Source: Primulina eburnea (taxonomy: Eukaryota; Streptophyta; Magnoliopsida; Lamiales; Gesneriaceae). Taken from it: a stretch of 64,000 nucleotides of DNA. Below are positions 35,150 through 47,009 of this stretch, in pieces; position 1 is the stretch's first letter; every line of letters begins with the position of its first letter. Both the position numbers and the translations under genes were made by a program. Below the pieces are notes generated by a model. The model worked only from the letters and a program-made list of their open reading frames with translations, ran no database searches and was not told where the DNA came from. Location of the stretch: positions 92,228 through 156,227 of the forward strand of contig NW_027331289.1 of the NCBI RefSeq assembly GCF_022965805.1, in the 5' to 3' direction.

Positions 35150-36825
35150 TACAAACGTTAATTCAGAAAAAGGAAAAAAGAGAGAGAATCGTGAAGTTTG
35201 GAAATTGATGAACAATCCGTCCGTCTGATTTTGAATCCGATTTCAGTACCGAGTTCCTAACAACGTAGGCTACAACTGGACGTAAGTTTTGCTACGTTTT
35301 GACATGCTTTGAAATTAGACTATTGTCAGAATTGAATAGGATTCATATATGATGTTCTTGTCATGCTAGACATCATAGAAGCGAAGTCAGATTGAGAAAC
35401 GGACCGTTTATGTAATTGTTATGATTTTCGGAGTCGATGTGACTGAGAATTCATATCAGATATGTATTGTTATTGAGATTATGACTAGTATCGATATTGA
35501 TTATGAGCTCTGGTATTATATCTGTGATGTTGGGATTGACGGGGTTACTGAAATTGTATTGTCATACCGTCGAAACATCAATGAATTGATATTGATCAGA
35601 CTCAGTATTGATTGTGATTATATCGTGATATTGTCGATATGAATTGGATTGTGTCTTGATTCGATATTAATCAGAACATGCTTTGAACTGAGCTGTATAT
35701 TAACACAGTCTATTCGATATTGTGAATTCAGATTGACATGGACAGACATGAAATAGAGTCTTCGCCTTCGTCAGATTATGAAGACAAAGGTATAAATTAA
35801 TGTTGTGTTGGGATTGCACAACTCGAGTAAGGTTTGACTCGAGTCTCCCTAAATCACATACTTAGTTTATTACATTGATTTTTGTAATTGTTGAGATTGA
35901 TGTGTGTAGTCTATTGATTCATAGCTATTGCATGTGTTGACTGCTGATTCGTTTAGTCATTGGCTGATTCGCTTATTTATTGACTGATTCGTCTATATAT
36001 TGACTGATTCGTCTATCTATCGACTGATTCGTATAGCTATCGGCTGTTTCGCCTAGCTATTGGCTGATTCGCTTATTTATTGACTGATTCGTCTATCTAT
36101 TGACTGATTCGTCTATCTATTGACTGATTCGTCTAGCTATCGGCTGTTTCGCCTAGCTATTGGCTGATTCGCTTAAATCTTGACTGAGTCGTCAATTCTG
36201 TGGCTGTTTCGCCCAGACATCGGGATCCCTAGGTTAGAGTTGAGTCGAGTCTGAAACGACGCGTTGTTTGAGTTGAGTTTGAGTCTGAGTGTGATTCATT
36301 GCTTGATATTGATTTATATTATTTGATGTTGATTATGTTCCTGATGATGGTACATGTTTAGAATAAGAGTTATTCTTGATATTGCTTCATGTTTTGATTT
36401 GATATATGTTATGATTATTGCTTATATGCTTTTATATATGTTTTTATATGATTGCATGTTTACATTGTTTATACTGGGATTTATTCTCACCGGAGTTATC
36501 CGGCTGTTGTCTTGTCTGTATGTGTGCATGGCAACAGGTGGGACAGGTACAGGGTCACAGAGATGACGACAGATCGAGATTAGAGTGGTGATACCGGACT
36601 TGGACTAGAGCTAGGGTTTAAACACTTGATAGTAGTTGTTGAACCTGAGTATGTATGATTGTATATTTTATCAGATTTACACTTTTATACTGATATGTAT
36701 AGGAGCTTGATTCCATTACCTTCCGCATTTAAAAAAAAAAAATTTAAATTTAGACCCTGTTTATTATACTTGATTAATTAGTCCCAATCATGATTAAAAA
36801 GATGATTAGCGTCCGGGTCCCCACA
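34767..36825 (+). repeat. Triple element LTR 3 (2059 bp)
   Basis: Runs TGTAAGGTCC to CCCCACA and is followed by AATAT (36826-36830), the right target duplication. The (TA)n tract is long (35089-35146) and the minisatellite has about 14 units, like LTR 1. The second hairpin is weakened by a G-to-A change (CTCGAACGG at about 35006). Confidence 0.95.
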
Positions 36826-36830
36826 AATAT

Positions 36831-37331
36831 TGGCTGGAAGGTGTTGTCTTCAATATAGACTAGAAGTTCAGTTAGTTAGTGGTGTAAGTCCAAAGCTGAG
36901 TGGGTTTGTACAAGGTGTTGTGTAAATCAAAGTCTTCTAGTGGATCCTACCCGAGGTGGTAGAATATGTGACATTGGAGCAGTTGAAGTCTCTGAACATT
37001 CATAAAAATATCTTGTGTATTTAATTGCTTAACTTTTGTTTTAAAACTGATTTGATCAATTCAGCTGATATTAGTTCAGTTCTCACCATAACTGAACTTA
37101 TACAAGCTCGAACTGATCCCCCTTATATCAGTTAATCAGTTTACACAATTTAAAAAAGGCATTCAAACTAGTTAGTTTTCTTAACGAAGGAATACTTCGA
37201 GTATTTTCAGCTTGGTTTAAAACCAAACTCAATTTAATTTATCGGTGTTTACATTCTTAGAACATTGGCTATTGAAGCTCACTGACAATATTTTGTTTGA
37301 AGCACCCTCGCAGGTGTTAGAACCGATTCAC
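36831..37331 (+). repeat. Element F 3' LTR, second part
   Basis: Resumes at TGGCTGGAAGGTG, parallel to 22403 in the 5' LTR. It continues through CTTCTAGTGGATCCTAC, GTGTTTACATTCTTAGAACA and CCTCGCAGGTGTTAGAACCGATTCA. From about 37340 the sequence passes through a short unclear stretch into gypsy B integrase. Confidence 0.82.
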
Positions 37332-37379
37332 TGATAACTGTTATTATAAGTGAACTCCACTAGAGCTAGTTTCGATTCC

Positions 37380-38516
37380 CAACTCCTTTGTTAGTCGATC
37401 ACACATGCTCGAAGTAGATACTCTAATATCGGTATGACTCTCTCAGACTGACCGTCGATCTGATAATGAAATGCGGTACTGAATAGTAGCCTAGTCCCCA
37501 ATGCTGCATGTAAACTTTTCCAGAACGATGAGGTGAAATGTATGTCTCGGTTAGACAAAATAGACACTGGAATACCCTGCAGTCTAACTATCTCTCGAAT
37601 GTATAGCTCCGTATAATGAGTCATGGAAAAAGTATTCTTCACTGGTAGGAAGTATGCTGATTTAGTAAGACGGTCCACTATCTCCCATATGGCATTAAGT
37701 CTTTTCACCGTCTTTGGCAATCCGACCACGAAATTCGAAGTAATATTCTCCCACTTCCACTTGGGAATAAGTAGTGGTCAAAACATTCTCGCCAGTCTTT
37801 GATGCTCTACCTTCACTTTTTGACATGTCTAGCATTCGGATACAAAGCGCATAATGTCTAGTTTCATTCCCGGACACCAATATAAAATTTGTAAGTCTTT
37901 TTACATCTTGGTACTTCCAGGATGAACAGAATAAGGAGTACGGTGAGCTTCAGTCATAATGTCAACTCTAGGTGAATCACCACTAGGTACCCATAGTCAA
38001 CCTCGATACTTAACAATGCCCTCCTCGATTGAATATAACATGCTGCCCTTTGCTTCATCACGATGTCTCCACTTCTGCAATTGCTCATCATTAGACTGTC
38101 CAGCCCGAATTCGATCTCACAGAGTGGAATGTACTGTCAATGTAGCGAGATTAAGGGCCTCTCCCCTAGCATAAAATTCAAGATCGAAGCGATGAATTTC
38201 AACTTGTAAAGGATTTTGTACTGATAAATGTGCCAAGACTGTCCCCTTTCTACTCAAAGCATCCGCAACTACATTTTCCTTGTCGGGATGATAGCTAATG
38301 TTACAGTCGTAGTCCTTAACAAGCCCTAACCACCGTCTTTGTTTCATATTCAAGCCTTTTGGGTGAAGAAATATTTAAGACTTTTATGATACGTAAATAT
38401 CTTTCATTTCTCACAATAAAAATAATTCCTCCAAATTTTCAACGCAAATACGACTGCTGCAAGCTCAAGATCATGCGTCGGATAATTCTTTTCATGTATT
38501 TTCAATTGACTTGACG
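37380..38516 (-). pseudogene. Gypsy B RNase H end and integrase (broken)
   Basis: Reading leftwards from 38516: RNase H remnant, MKQRRWLGLVKDYDCNISYH and VVADALSRKG (about 38350-38240), a degraded zinc-finger region, and the integrase core at 37729-37391. The core shows VDRLTKSAYFLPV, LSNRDIHFTSSFW with the second Asp, and the QIDGQSERV stretch with the catalytic Glu. Expected G and P in the [14 protein letters not shown] motif are changed. The core ends at 37391 next to element F; its C-terminus is missing. Confidence 0.82.
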
Positions 38517-38521
38517 CATAT

Positions 38522-39658
38522 TGTTGGAACATTTTATGTTTTCAATCTTGATTTTGATGATACCAAAACTTGTTATTTTGTTTCTAATGACTTACCTAAG
38601 TGAACAGGAAGTTGGAACCGATCAGGCGTCGAACTGATCAGTTATCGAGCCAAAACTGAATCTATAAAGACGCAAAGTGAAAACGCCAACTTATCGCCAA
38701 AACTGAATCAGTTCAACTGATATATCAAAAACCAGTTCAAATGATTGTTCAGCTAATAGGCAGTTCAGCAGAAGACCTTCATAAGCCCGGCCAGCTAATG
38801 AAGAGTTCAACTGATGAAGAGTTCAGCTGACCAGTTCAATTGAGGCAACAAAATCAGTTCAACTGACGAGTCAACTGATTTCACCAAACCAGTTCAAGAT
38901 CAGTTCAACTGATCACTTCAGAACATAAGTTAGGAATCAATCAGTTTGCAGAACAAGACAAGCTTATTCAATGGAATCTAGCTGTGTGCAGTGAGGAAAA
39001 GTTAATGTACGATCAAAGGTACAATAATGGATGTTGCAGCAAAGCATAAAGGCAAAATGTTCCATACATAATAAGAGTGTGTGAAGATAAAAAGAAAAAG
39101 GGCACGCATATTGCATATCACCTCACAAGAAGCAATCAGCCCAGAGAGAATACTTCATCGTGTTATCAGCTTAGACTAGAAACACAATTCCCTCAGTGTA
39201 TGATAACACTTTCATGTTGTACTCAGAGATCAGTTCTCACACACACACACACACCATCACTCAAATATAGTTTTGCACAAAGACAATAAACTTGTGTATG
39301 TAGTCTTTGACACACAAACGTTAAACAAGTGTTGGCTGGAAGGTAATGCCTTCAGTCTAGATTGGAAGTTAAGATTAGACAGTGGGTAAGTCCTAACTGA
39401 TTTTTTTTTTCTTAACTAATTTGATCAGTTCAGCTGATACCAGAACTGATCCCCGGTAATTTTCAGTTATTCAGTTACACATGATATAAAATATATCAGT
39501 AGTTCTTAACAAATGATTATTTCAAGTGTTTTCCGCTTGGTTTAATACCAATGTCGATCTAATTCATCGGTGTTTACATTCTTAGAACACGAGCTATTGC
39601 AGCTCTTGGAGAATATTGTGTTTGAAGCACCTTAAGGTGCCTAGCTCACGATCCTTCA
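38522..39658 (+). repeat. Solo LTR of the F family, 1137 bp
   Basis: Starts TGTTGGAACATTTTATG and ends GATCCTTCA, flanked by CATAT at 38517-38521 and 39659-39663. Removing it rejoins the gypsy B RNase H sequence (GACGCATA to TGCTATAACTCG), which parallels 15130-15150 in gypsy A. It keeps the LTR start that element F lacks and holds many CAGTTcAACTG-type words plus a short (CA)n run near 39238. Its neat duplications indicate LTR-LTR recombination after insertion. Confidence 0.92.
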
Positions 39659-39663
39659 CATAT

Positions 39664-40331
39664 GCTATAACTCGATCCTTTTGCATGAGAACGGCGTCAA
39701 ATCAAAATTTTGAGGCGTCAATAAATACCACATATTCCCCTTGTGCTGTCGGCGTAGTTAAGACTCGCTGTATTGAGTGCTTGCTTTAACTGATCGAAAC
39801 TCCTTTGACATTCCAGCCCCCATACAAACTTCGCATTTTTCTTCATCAATGACGTCCGGAAAGTCCTTGACAACCTCGCATCCTAGATAGATCGACTGTC
39901 AATGTCGGGTGCAGGTACAATACTAACAAGGAAACTTTGGCAACCCTTTTGAATAAGCTTCTTCGCGCAGGCATGAAATAATATGCGGCATTTGATTGTT
40001 TTGCCGCCTCAAATATAAATTTTTTCCATTTTGTGGTTTAATAGATACTAACCTCCATCTAAAATCGATAGTAGCCCCATTTAGTGTAAGCCAATCCATA
40101 CCCAAAATGACATCAAACTCAGGCATATGTAGTACTTACTATAAGGTCCACTCGTATAACATTCTTTTGCAAGTTAAGTTCCACATCCTTAACCACGCTA
40201 TTAGAAACCATATGTTCGCCAGAAGGCACTGTAACTCAAAATCACGACTCTACGTCTAGTGGTAGATTCTCAATTTCTTCACGAAGGATTCAGATATGAA
40301 GGTAGCTATTCTTGCTAGCAATATTCGTCTT
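39664..40331 (-). pseudogene. Gypsy B protease and deleted RT/RNase H
   Basis: From 40331 leftwards: RRILLARIAT joins FISESFVKKLRI directly, so about 11 residues including the catalytic DSG are deleted. FDVILGMDWLTLNGATIDF (about 40120-40060) and PHIISCL mark the end of the protease. At about 39860 a VKDFPDV-like segment jumps to MKKNAKFVWG-like sequence, so nearly all of RT is missing. RNase H pieces (DASKF-like) reach 39664 and continue beyond the solo LTR. Confidence 0.8.
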
Positions 40332-40905
40332 GGTAAAATTTATATTATTATTGATTGCGACCATAAATTTTAGAAATTTATATCATATAGGCCCTTCTAA
40401 TTTCCCATATTAGCATTTCAATTCCTTGATTTTCGAAAGTTTACAAATTGACCCCTTTAAAGTTCTAAAATTGCTATTTTATTTATAGGAGAATTCGAAA
40501 TTTCCAATTAACCCCTTGTGCTTCATAAATTGCTAAATGACCCATTAAGTTTTGAATTTTGCATCAAGCCCTATGAATTTCGAAATTTTCTAATTTTTTC
40601 TCATCATTTTTTTCGAAAATTGCAATCTTGTCCCTTAGGTTTTCGAAATTACTAGTGGCCCTTAAACTTTGAAATTTTGCATTTTAGCCCTTGGAAATTT
40701 TGAGTCCCCCTCTTTTTTTGTAAATTTCAATTTGGACCCTAAAGTTTCGATTTTCTACAATTTGGTTAAAATAACTAGTGTTTGCAAGAATTCAATTTCC
40801 TTAAACCCTAGAACATGAAATTCTAAGTCATCAAGTTCAGTGCATCTTGATTTAATTCTTGCATACATTCTTTTATATTAAGCAATAAAGTAATATAAAA
40901 GGCTT
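40332..40905 (-). other. Intron-like spacer between gag and protease of gypsy B
   Basis: About 570 bases of A/T-rich, stop-rich sequence at the same codon position as 16544-17210. It lies between a gag tail reading YVMHVEQTELDTTL and RRILLARIAT. It has the same degenerate repeats on the + strand (for example CTTGTCCCTTAGGTTTTCG near 40627). The 5' GT region of copy A is deleted here and the 3' end reads CCAAG, so splice signals are decayed. Edges are approximate. Confidence 0.68.
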
Positions 40906-41910
40906 ATATAGTAGCGTAGTGTCTAGCTCCGTTTGTTCAACATGCATCACATATGCCCTTCCAGTCTTAGGTTGTTCGAGTTTTGGGCAATCACCAGCCT
41001 TTCGTCGCATCTCTCCGCTCTTGAAGCACTTGTAGGTGCCCCACATGCACTTGCCGTAATGATGACCATTGCACTCCTTGCAATGTTGCTTCTCAGCTGT
41101 CTTCGGGACATTTTCTTTGGATGGTTGTCCTTGTGTTTTCAGCTGTTATGGTCACTTAGGTGGTCTTGTATAAGACTTCTTATTATGCTGACTAGCTTGC
41201 TGGGTATGATTCCTCTTGCGCTGCATCTCCCAATCAATGTCCTTCAGTGATTGCTCGGCTCGAAAAGCTTTAGCAACAGCAAAGTATAATCAATAGGATA
41301 AGTGAGCATCACATCGCGATGGATCGTCGGCCTCAATCCATCCAAGAAGTGTCGTAACTTCTCCGCAGCATCATTAGCAATCAAGGGCACAAAATGACAG
41401 CCCCTATCAAACTTCTACAAAAATTCAGCAAAAAAAAGTCCCCTTGGTGGAGACTCATGAACTCCCTCTTAAGCCTAGAATGGACGTCAAAAGTGAAATA
41501 TTTATCGTATAATACTCTCTTTAATTCCTCTCAAGTCAAGTGGGCCAAATTCACCCCTCACTCCGCTCCCTCCCACCATAAGAAAGCGTCGACTTTCAAC
41601 AGATAGATGATACAGTGAACTCGGTCAGCGTCCACCATATCCATGTAACAAAAAATAACCTCCAAAGATCGAATCTATCCCTCAGCAACGAATGGATCCA
41701 TAGTGCCAGAGAAATCATCGGGGTTCATCCTTCTAAAACGCTCATGGACTGCCTCCAGTCGAACCATCACAACATTTCCAACATGCTGCTCTAGTAACTG
41801 TGCCATGCCCACTAATACACAAGTGCTAGCGTCCTGATTAGAGGAGGCTGTGGGATCTTTTCCTCATGTCTACCCTCACTACCACTGCGAAGAACTCGTC
41901 TAGGAGGCAT
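40906..41910 (-). pseudogene. Gypsy B gag with zinc knuckles (broken)
   Basis: The ATG at 41908-41910 begins MPPRRVLRSGSEG. Degraded retrotransposon-gag sequence follows (about 41810-41280, matching gypsy A gag around QFRRLGPKEF and the WWEG region), with several frameshifts. A knuckle region near 41090-41000 keeps Cys/His spacing remnants (CKECNGHHYGKC-like). It ends GRAYVMHVEQTELDTTL at about 40910. Longer frames on the + strand here are antisense shadows. The leader 41911-42111 has no gene. Confidence 0.78.
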
Positions 41911-42110
41911 CTTTGTACAATTTGTCCATACCACGTAACCAACATGCACTTAATATTTAAAATATCATGCACCTAACCTCTATACCATACATCATGAAAG
42001 CATTAAGGAACTTTAGCATATAAAATATAAAAAAATAAAAACTCACATACTTGAGACGTGATTTCTTGTACTTCTCGGAGTAACAGTACACAACCATTTG
42101 AGGAAAACAT

Positions 42111-42166
42111 CGCTCTGATACCAACTGAAACGTCTCATCGCTCTGATACCAACTGAAACGTCTCTC
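42111..42166 (-). other. Duplicated primer-binding site plus LTR end in gypsy B
   Basis: GCTCTGATACCA (the + strand view of the PBS) occurs at 42112-42123 and again at 42140-42151, within a direct repeat of 28-base period. The repeat also contains TGAAACGTCTC, the last bases of the LTR. So LTR end plus PBS is present twice in tandem. Confidence 0.9.
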
Positions 42167-44466
42167 TCTAATTTTTACTTTAAAATCCTGCTAATTTTTT
42201 TTATAAACATTATTTCAAAAATTAATAATTAAAATCACTTAAAATTTACATAAATCAAAATAATTTAACATTTAAAATTTTTAGTGCATAAAAATCCCTA
42301 TATCGTTAATTACAAAAATTCAACTTCAACCTTTAACATGATCACCCTACTTCAAAATAAGGTATAAAAATCTCTAATAAATTCATTCACAAAAATCCTT
42401 TAAACTTTGCCTATCAATCTAATGTCGAAAAATAAAGGCCCTCGGGAGTGTACTGCCAGACTCGATCCACTCAAACGTCAGCGCCTCCCTCAATAACATC
42501 ATCACCTGCAGCATTCAAACCTAGTGAGTCTAATGACTCAGCACATTCTAAACATGAGTAACAAATAATATATATACAAGCACATGCATTAAAATCACAT
42601 TTTTATTTAAAATACTTTTAAGAATAATTAAATCGTAAATCGTAAATCTTTCAATCATTTATCATTTTGGGTGAAGTTTGATCCTTGAAAGTTACAATCC
42701 TTTTATCCTCTGGTTGAATGATCGGTCTTAGCTCATCATTGCGCATGGGGACGGGCACTAGGCACCGACGTAAAATTGTAAATACGATCGTTGGGCTCTC
42801 TCTGGGACCTTGTTCTTTAAACGGGCTCCCTCTGAAGCCTTATCCCTCACGATATTCTCAAAAATCATGTATCATATCTTTTTTGTCACAGTCAATTCAC
42901 ATCCTTCAAAATATTTTTCGTTTCCCCACTTTTAAATCATAAAATATCATGACTTTCCAAAAATAGCATTTTTATAGTAAAAATTGTACAACATTACCAT
43001 AAATCATAAAATATCATATTTTCATCAAAATCATCATAATATATCATTTAACATGTGTTATGACCCTTCGGGATGTTGCCAACCCTCTTCGTACTATCGG
43101 TGTAAAATGACTGTTTTGCCTCTCGACGTAAAATTTCTCGATTTTGATTTTTTCTTACTTTATTAACTATACCATCCCAAATAACTATTTAAACTTAAAT
43201 TTAATTTTTAACATTTTTGTTTGGCTTAAATTTGAGGCTTTCAATTTAATTTTCTATTTACTAATTCGTGAAGCATTTAATTCCCGAATCAATTCAAATT
43301 TTAATATTTTCTTCCCAAACTTTAAACATAGACTTTCAATTCCTAAAATACCCTCGTGAACCATGAACCGACCCCGTGGACCATGGTTCGAACCTTTTTA
43401 TTTTTCCTACCCATAATTCAAACCCTAGCTAGTTCCTTCGAGCCATCTCACGTTTTCTTCGAACCACACCCAAGCCACCTCAAGCCAACTCGTGACCAGA
43501 CCCTCTTGGACCTTTCCAGACCTAGTATTGCCTAACTTACCATCCCTTAGCCATAAAGCCAAGCCGCGCTCCTATCCTTTTCTTTCCTACGATGCGTCCC
43601 TCAACGTACCGAGCCACCATCGACCACGGCTATACCAAGCCGTGACCCAACCCCTAGCCATCCTCCTTAGACCCTATTGAACCAACCCTGGACCACCATA
43701 ACCATCCATGCAGCAACAACAATTGGCTGCACCCTACACGCATGGGAAGAGTCCATGCGATCATGGACTCTTATAAACCGGATAACCATGGGTCCTAGCC
43801 CTGCTGGGACCCTTCCTAACCCTAAACCATGACCGACACCGAGCCCCAACACAACCTTGGATGAGCCCCCGGCGCACAACCCATAGACGAAACCCTTCCA
43901 AGTCCGGTAGCCTAGGAAACCCTAGGTCTCTTACTCCTTTGTCCATGCACGGTTCCATCCGTCGATTCTTACCCAAAAATCTTTGTTCTCGTCCCTTAAT
44001 CATTCTCTAATGGCAGCGTGTCCTTAAGAATCATAAAGTTAAATAAACAAGCGTAATAACATCAAAACTTTGGAAATAATCGTTATATCGTTAACCCCAT
44101 CGAACGTAAATATTTTTCAAGAAAAATAACTCAAACATGCATAATATTGTTTTAATGATGCGTCAAAGGTATTTAGATTACGTTCCTTTACGTTTTAAAA
44201 TGCTTGAATATGCGATTATCGACGTGGGGCACGAGGAAGAACGAACGGGCAACGAAGACACCTAGTTTTCTTCCCTTGAAATTTTTGAATTTGAGTGTGT
44301 GTTGTTTGCGTAAATTTTGGCTGAATGATGTCTCCCAAAGCCTAGGTTTTCTATTTTATATATTTTAATTTTCAAAATAATGGGCTTCGGTTTTGGGCTT
44401 TCAAGTTTAGGAGCAACTGGGCCTATTCATCCTATGTAAATTAGGCCCAATAAAACCTATTTAATT
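42154..44466 (-). repeat. LTR B, 5' LTR of the old gypsy complex
   Basis: In element sense it ends GAGACGTTTCA at 42154 next to the PBS. It shares with LTR A the AGTGAGTCTAATGACTCAGCA block (about 42521), a TTTTGCC(T/C)CTCGACGTAAAATTT-like block (43105) and the CCCAAAGCCTAGGTTTTCTA block (44336). The start is lost: at 44466 it is cut by another LTR fragment. Only compositional frames lie at 43490-44000. Confidence 0.8.
43747..43772 (-). repeat. Perfect hairpin in LTR B
   Basis: AAGAGTCCATG (43747-43757) pairs with CATGGACTCTT (43762-43772) around the 4-base loop CGAT, an 11-bp perfect stem. Confidence 0.85.
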
Positions 44467-45015
44467 TGTAACGCCTCTGACTCATTTTAATAAAATATTA
44501 GCGGAATTTAAAATTTTCTAAAAAGGAAGAAGGATTTAAAATACATGTCAATGTATAATCAAAAGTATATACATTATCAATCAATATCAACAAAATACAA
44601 AATATCATTTTTGTGATCATGTCAAAATGCTAGAAAAATAATCTTCTTCCTTCCCTCTCTTATGCATATGACCCCGGCTTCAATCAACGTCCCGGCTCGT
44701 CGCTCTTATCTGCATCACATGAAATAACTGAAATGAGTATAAAACTCAGCAAGTGTAACTATTACATAGCAATGGATACATAGCATACTCTGAAAATCAT
44801 AACTTTGAAAACATTAAATACCATCAACTCTGAAATATAAATATCATAGCATGAATAATAATAACGATGATATTTCTCTTTTCTCTGTTGGATTGATAAC
44901 TATATAGTATCTATGTCTCTGTACCTATATCCCATCGATATAAATCGATAACTCTGAGGGATATAAGCCTATGGTCTTTGATCAAATAATTGCATCCAAT
45001 CTCTGACTATGTATC
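44467..45015 (-). repeat. Gypsy LTR fragment (3' end of an LTR)
   Basis: Starts TGTAACGCCTCTGACTC. Reversed, this matches the style of the LTR end at 1560-1627 (GCGGAA..TTAAAATTTTCT). CTGCATCACATGAAATAA and AACTCAGCAAG near 44710-44750 parallel the conserved GATGCAGGTGA..ACTCACTAG block. It is cut at 45015 by gypsy C. No coding seen. Confidence 0.62.
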
Positions 45016-46749
45016 TATAATGCCCTAGATTTTATATCATGTTAAGCAAAGATTATTGAAGTTGAATTGATATAATTATAGACGGGCTATTACGAGACCA
45101 GATTGGCCAAACATATAAATTACACAACTTTTGGGACAGAACTGTTGGCGCCCGAGCGGTAATTATTGACTGCCCGAGCGCCAATGTTCAATAAGATCAT
45201 GTTGCGGGCAGAAGAGTTGGCGCCCGGGCGGTAGTTTTTCACCGCCCGAGCGCCAAGGGTGCATTCGGAAATGTGTGGACAGAGAGGGCCGCGCCCGAGC
45301 GGTAAATTACCACCGCCCGAGCGCCGCTTGAGAAACATGAAAATGAGACACGTAGCTTAGACATGCAGCTTGTGACATATATATATATATATATGTATAT
45401 ACAAGCAACGAATTTCTTCAGAAATGGGAAAAAGGGTCGAGGGAAGTTTGTGAAAAATCCTTACGCCTTTATATTTCGATCCGTCCGTCCAAATTTAAAT
45501 CCGAGTACGGCACCGTGTTCCTAGCAACGACAGCTACAACAGGACGTAAGTTTTGTTACGTTTTGTTAAGATTTGAAATTATGCTATGTCCAGAATCAGA
45601 TACGATTCATATATAGTGTTCTTGACGTAGTAGACATCATAGAATCCAAGTCAGATTAAGAAACATATTGATTATGTAATTGTTATAAATTTCAGAGTTA
45701 AATTGACTGAGATGTGATGTCAGAATTTCACGGTGGTTGATTGTAAATTAGTGGAATTGTTATAGAATGATATGGTATCGCAGATATTGCAAGATTGCAC
45801 CGTTGTACCATCAGAATTTGATTAAACAAAGATGTCATGATTTGATTAGAATATTGATACAGAATATTGATATTGTCATTGCCAGATTGAACATTAACAG
45901 ACTTTGAATCGAGACTTCGATTGTATCAGAGCGACATAACGAAAGGTATAAATAAATGTTGATTCGGGATTGCACAACTCGAGTTAGGTTTGACTTGAGT
46001 TTCCCTAAATCACATACTTTATTTTATTGCATTGATATTTGCAGATTATCAGATTGATATGTTAATCTATTGACTTAGATCAGAGTCAGAGTTTGAGTCT
46101 AGGGCAGATTAGCTTAGCTAGGGCAGAACCGCCGAGTCTTTGTCAGAACCGCGAAGACTCTAGACTTACGGTGTATCGATGAGCTTAGATGTAGATCGAC
46201 GTCTATTGTAGACATTCCATACAACATACCAAAGTCTAAATGAGATTGGGATCCCTAGGTTGGAGATAAGATAAAAAGTCATTGATTTAAATACAGATTC
46301 TTATTTGTTCATGTAGTCAGATTGAATACATGTTTTAATGATTGTTTATGCTTATATATATGTTTTATATGATTGCATTGATACATTGTTTATACTGGGA
46401 TATTTATATCTCACCGGAGTTATCCGGCTGTTGTCTTATTTGTATGTGTGCATGGCTACAGGTGGGACAGGTTCAGGGTCACAGAAGTGAAGAAAGATCG
46501 AGTAGAGTGGAGACTACGGACTTGGACTAGAGATAGGGTTTTAACACTTGATAGTTAGTTGTTGAACCTGAGATGTGTATGATTGTATATTTTATCAAAG
46601 TTATACTTTTATACTGATATGTATAGGAGTTTGATTCCATTACCTTCCACATTTCAAAAAAAAAAAAAAAATTTAGACCCTGTTTTTTTATAATTGATTA
46701 ATTAGTCCCAATGATGATTAAGAACATGATTAGTGTCCGGGTCCCCACA
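45016..46749 (+). repeat. Gypsy C 5' LTR (1734 bp)
   Basis: Starts TATAATGCCCTAG (TG changed to TA) and ends GGGTCCCCACA. Three GC hairpins lie at 45145-45325, then a TA tract at about 45379-45395. The PBS after it reads TGGTATCATAGA at 46755-46766, mutated from TGGTATCAGAGC. The leader 46767-47009 is non-coding. Confidence 0.88.
45145..45325 (+). repeat. Three GC hairpins in gypsy C LTR
   Basis: Arms built on GGCGCCCGAGCGGT facing (A/T)C(C/T)GCCCGAGCGCC at about 45145-45183, 45217-45256 (TTGGCGCCCGGGCGGT against ACCGCCCGAGCGCCAA) and 45289-45325. Loops are 6-9 bases. Confidence 0.9.
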
Positions 46750-47009
46750 ACAGGTGGTATCATAGAGATAGATCCTTTAGATTAAGATAGAAGAGGCTAG
46801 TGAGCGGGGTAGATTGAGGTTTTCTTTCCTGCTATTGAATGCTAGCATGTTTTACTGCTTTAATACATGTTACTTGCTTATCTGATTTGATATAGTAATA
46901 TGTTTTATTGAGACTGGATCAGCACCGATTCTAGATCAGCAGTAAGATGATCAGTGGAGGATTGAAACAGAATTGTGGTATTTGTTACTAATCTATTTGA
47001 TTATCAGAT

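Larger units (their letters stand above)
24820..36825 (+). mobile_element. Triple-LTR gypsy element: LTR-internal-LTR-internal-LTR
   Basis: A 12,006-base unit with a single pair of AATAT duplications (24815-24819 and 36826-36830). Three LTRs (24820-26879, 29827-31821, 34767-36825) enclose two nearly identical internal domains (26880-29826 and 31822-34766) that differ at about a dozen sites. Each internal domain has a PBS, a short gag frame, eroded pol traces and a PPT, so both copies are non-autonomous. Unequal recombination between LTRs of one inserted element is the simplest origin. Confidence 0.95.
21565..37331 (+). mobile_element. LTR element F (non-coding), interrupted by the triple-LTR element
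   Basis: Parts: 5' LTR truncated at its start (about 21590-22863), PBS (22866-22877), an internal region of about 1 kb without coding, PPT-like runs, and a 3' LTR split into 23907-24819 and 36831 to about 37331. The split site carries the AATAT duplication of the 12-kb insertion. It lies between the integrase core and chromodomain of gypsy B. With no gag or pol it resembles non-autonomous large retrotransposon derivatives. LTR text such as CTTGATTTTGATGATA and the AAGGGGGAGA motif recall SIRE/Maximus copia elements, which is a tentative link. Confidence 0.72.

Noticed and set aside
40933..41606. Open frames on the + strand as a host gene
   Set aside because: They are antisense to gypsy B gag, which is recognisable on the - strand.
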